Assembly: GCA_013375455.1 (NCBI GenBank)
Contig: JABXJT010000010.1
Location: forward strand, 1 to 64,000
Direction of reading: 5' to 3'
Source of the DNA: Candidatus Helarchaeota archaeon
GTDB lineage: Archaea > Asgardarchaeota > Lokiarchaeia > Helarchaeales > HEL-GB-A
DNA length: 64,000 nt
Shown: positions 62,995-64,000 of the stretch, piece after piece
Layout of the letters: every line of letters starts with the position of its first letter
Numbering within the stretch: the stretch's first letter is position 1
Program-made: the position numbers and the translations under genes
The notes under the pieces: model-generated
Database searches by the model: none
Seen by the model: only the letters and a program-made list of their open reading frames with translations
What the model was told of the DNA's origin: nothing

Positions 62995-64000
62995 TCATAG
63001 CACGGTGACTGATTTCGCCAAGTTGCGGGGCTTGTCCGGGTCATGATTTCGCTTGATGGCTGCATAATAACTAAAAAGTTGTAGCGGAATGGTAGATGGG
63101 AGGGGCGTAAGAACATCAGGAATGTTTTTAGGAATCCAAAACGTGTAATCCGATAAATTATGAATCTTTTCGTTATCTGTAACACCAATTATACAAGCAC
63201 CACGGGCTTTCATTTCCATTATATTCCCAACAATTCGGTCCATAGTGCTATCACTTGGTGCGACAAATACTACTGGGAAATCAGGCTCAACTAACGCTAT
63301 TGGACCGTGTTTCGACTCCCCCGCGGGATATGCTTCCGCATGAATATAAGATATCTCTTTTAACTTGAGTGCTCCTTCTAGAGCGGTGGGGGTATTAATC
63401 CCTTTCCCGAGAAAGAGGAAATTCTGTTTATTTGCAAGGGAGTCTGCCGTGACTTTAATATAATCTTCATATTTTTCAATAATCTGGCTTATATGTTTGG
63501 GGATTTTTGATAGATTTTCGTGGATATTTTTTATTTCGGATGAGTCCAAGGTGCCTCGCATATTTGCCACTGCTAAATTCACTAGCGCAAGGGCGGTAAT
63601 CTGGACCAGAAAAGTCTTTGTTGCTGCAACACCAATTTCTGGTCCTGCCAGTGTATACATGAAATGATCAGAAGTCCGCGTGACAGAACTTCCAACAACA
63701 TTGGTGATTGCACAAATTTTCGCGTTATATTCTTTGGCATATTGAATTGCACTTAAAGTATCAGAGGTTTCGCCTGATTGACTTACGGAGAGAATGACTG
63801 CATCTTCATTAAGGGTTTTCCCGAACTTTTCTGCGAATTCGGATGAAATTACTTGCTGAGTATTAATTCGATTAAGGTCAGTAAAAAGATACCCACCATA
63901 GAGGCAGGCGTGATAAGAAGTACCCGCAGCGGTTAAAATAATCTGCCCAGCTTCATTCAATAATTTGGCCAACTTTTCGATTTCTTCTGGACGAATTCGC
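62995..64000 (-). CDS. glmS: Glucosamine-fructose-6-phosphate aminotransferase, isomerase part (5' end beyond window)
   Basis: The C-terminal ~335 residues of GlmS, which makes glucosamine-6-phosphate from fructose-6-phosphate and glutamine. Two SIS domains are visible: 'ILTAAGTSYHACLYGGYLF' (the sugar-phosphate loop, Cys usually seen in ACGTS is Ala here), 'SVSQSGETSDTLSAIQYAK', 'FLGKGINTPTALEGALKLKEISYIHAEAYPAGESKHGPIALV' and the usual end 'PRNLAKSVTVL'. The frame is open to the window edge (R-P-E-E-I-E-K before), so the glutaminase domain lies outside. The TTG at 63972 is internal, not a start. It precedes the phosphohexomutase gene, giving a UDP-GlcNAc precursor pair. Confidence 0.93.
   Translation of the reverse strand, partial: RIRPEEIEKLAKLLNEAGQIILTAAGTSYHACLYGGYLFTDLNRINTQQVISSEFAEKFGKTLNEDAVILSVSQSGETSDTLSAIQYAKEYNAKICAITNVVGSSVTRTSDHFMYTLAGPEIGVAATKTFLVQITALALVNLAVANMRGTLDSSEIKNIHENLSKIPKHISQIIEKYEDYIKVTADSLANKQNFLFLGKGINTPTALEGALKLKEISYIHAEAYPAGESKHGPIALVEPDFPVVFVAPSDSTMDRIVGNIMEMKARGACIIGVTDNEKIHNLSDYTFWIPKNIPDVLTPLPSTIPLQLFSYYAAIKRNHDPDKPRNLAKSVTVL

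Noticed and set aside
62987..62996. tRNA-like T-arm AGTTCGAGTC
   Set aside because: Straddles the glmS stop; no acceptor stem, D-arm or anticodon arm can be paired around it.

Overview
The window is archaeal and most likely from an Asgard archaeon (Promethearchaeota). Archaeal markers are Orc1/Cdc6, an Ndp-forming acyl-CoA synthetase subunit, the thiolase / HMG-CoA-synthase-like / DUF35 operon, Shine-Dalgarno-led and TTG/GTG-started genes, and short oligo-T ends. The Asgard assignment rests on several eukaryote-like proteins in one 64 kb stretch: a gelsolin-like domain at the left edge, an Arf-like GTPase with extra domains, a ubiquitin-conjugating (E2/UBC) fold, a roadblock/LC7 protein, a CHAT (caspase-like) protein, and a cytoplasmic protein with tandem winged helices plus a longin/roadblock-like end. 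Lineage within Asgard cannot be decided from the sequence.

Layout. 1-11.4 kb is mainly housekeeping: lysine biosynthesis (dapA-dapB), an ACT-domain protein, purA, an acyl-CoA synthetase alpha subunit, hflX, the Arf-like GTPase and a leuC-leuD type dehydratase. 11.4-23 kb holds an LRR protein and two translationally coupled giant cell-surface proteins (beta-helix, TSP3-type calcium repeats, C-terminal membrane anchor). 23-26 kb is a degraded accessory zone with a possible toxin-antitoxin-like pair, gene remnants and copies of a dispersed intergenic repeat. 26-33 kb carries CoA/lipid-type genes (MaoC-like, DUF35, HMG-CoA-synthase-like, thiolase), interrupted by a LAGLIDADG endonuclease beside a truncated DUF35 copy. 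33-36.6 kb has orc1/cdc6, the E2-like gene, a GIY-YIG protein, a roadblock protein and a MntA/HepT pair whose hepT is frameshifted. 36.7-42.7 kb has a 1111-aa CHAT protein, a zinc-finger/Vsr-like nuclease and a hydroxyacid dehydrogenase. 42.8-61.2 kb is a same-strand run ending in a striking trio: a 2548-aa secreted protein, a 2147-aa Ig-repeat membrane protein with a cytoplasmic winged helix, and a 795-aa cytoplasmic protein with about five winged helices. The right edge has a phosphohexomutase and the start-truncated glmS, a UDP-GlcNAc supply pair.

The most unusual signals are (i) the surface-to-cytoplasm trio at 44.6-61.2 kb, whose winged helices recall PCI/UFL1/DDRGK1-type modules; (ii) an E2-like gene directly downstream of orc1 with an unresolved 5' end; (iii) an HMG-CoA-synthase-like protein that appears to lack all three catalytic residues inside an otherwise standard operon; and (iv) repeated signs of gene decay (in-frame stop in the DUF1786 gene, frameshift in hepT, partial duplicate tails of DUF35 and roadblock genes). 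All family names come from reading motifs by eye; no database search was run.
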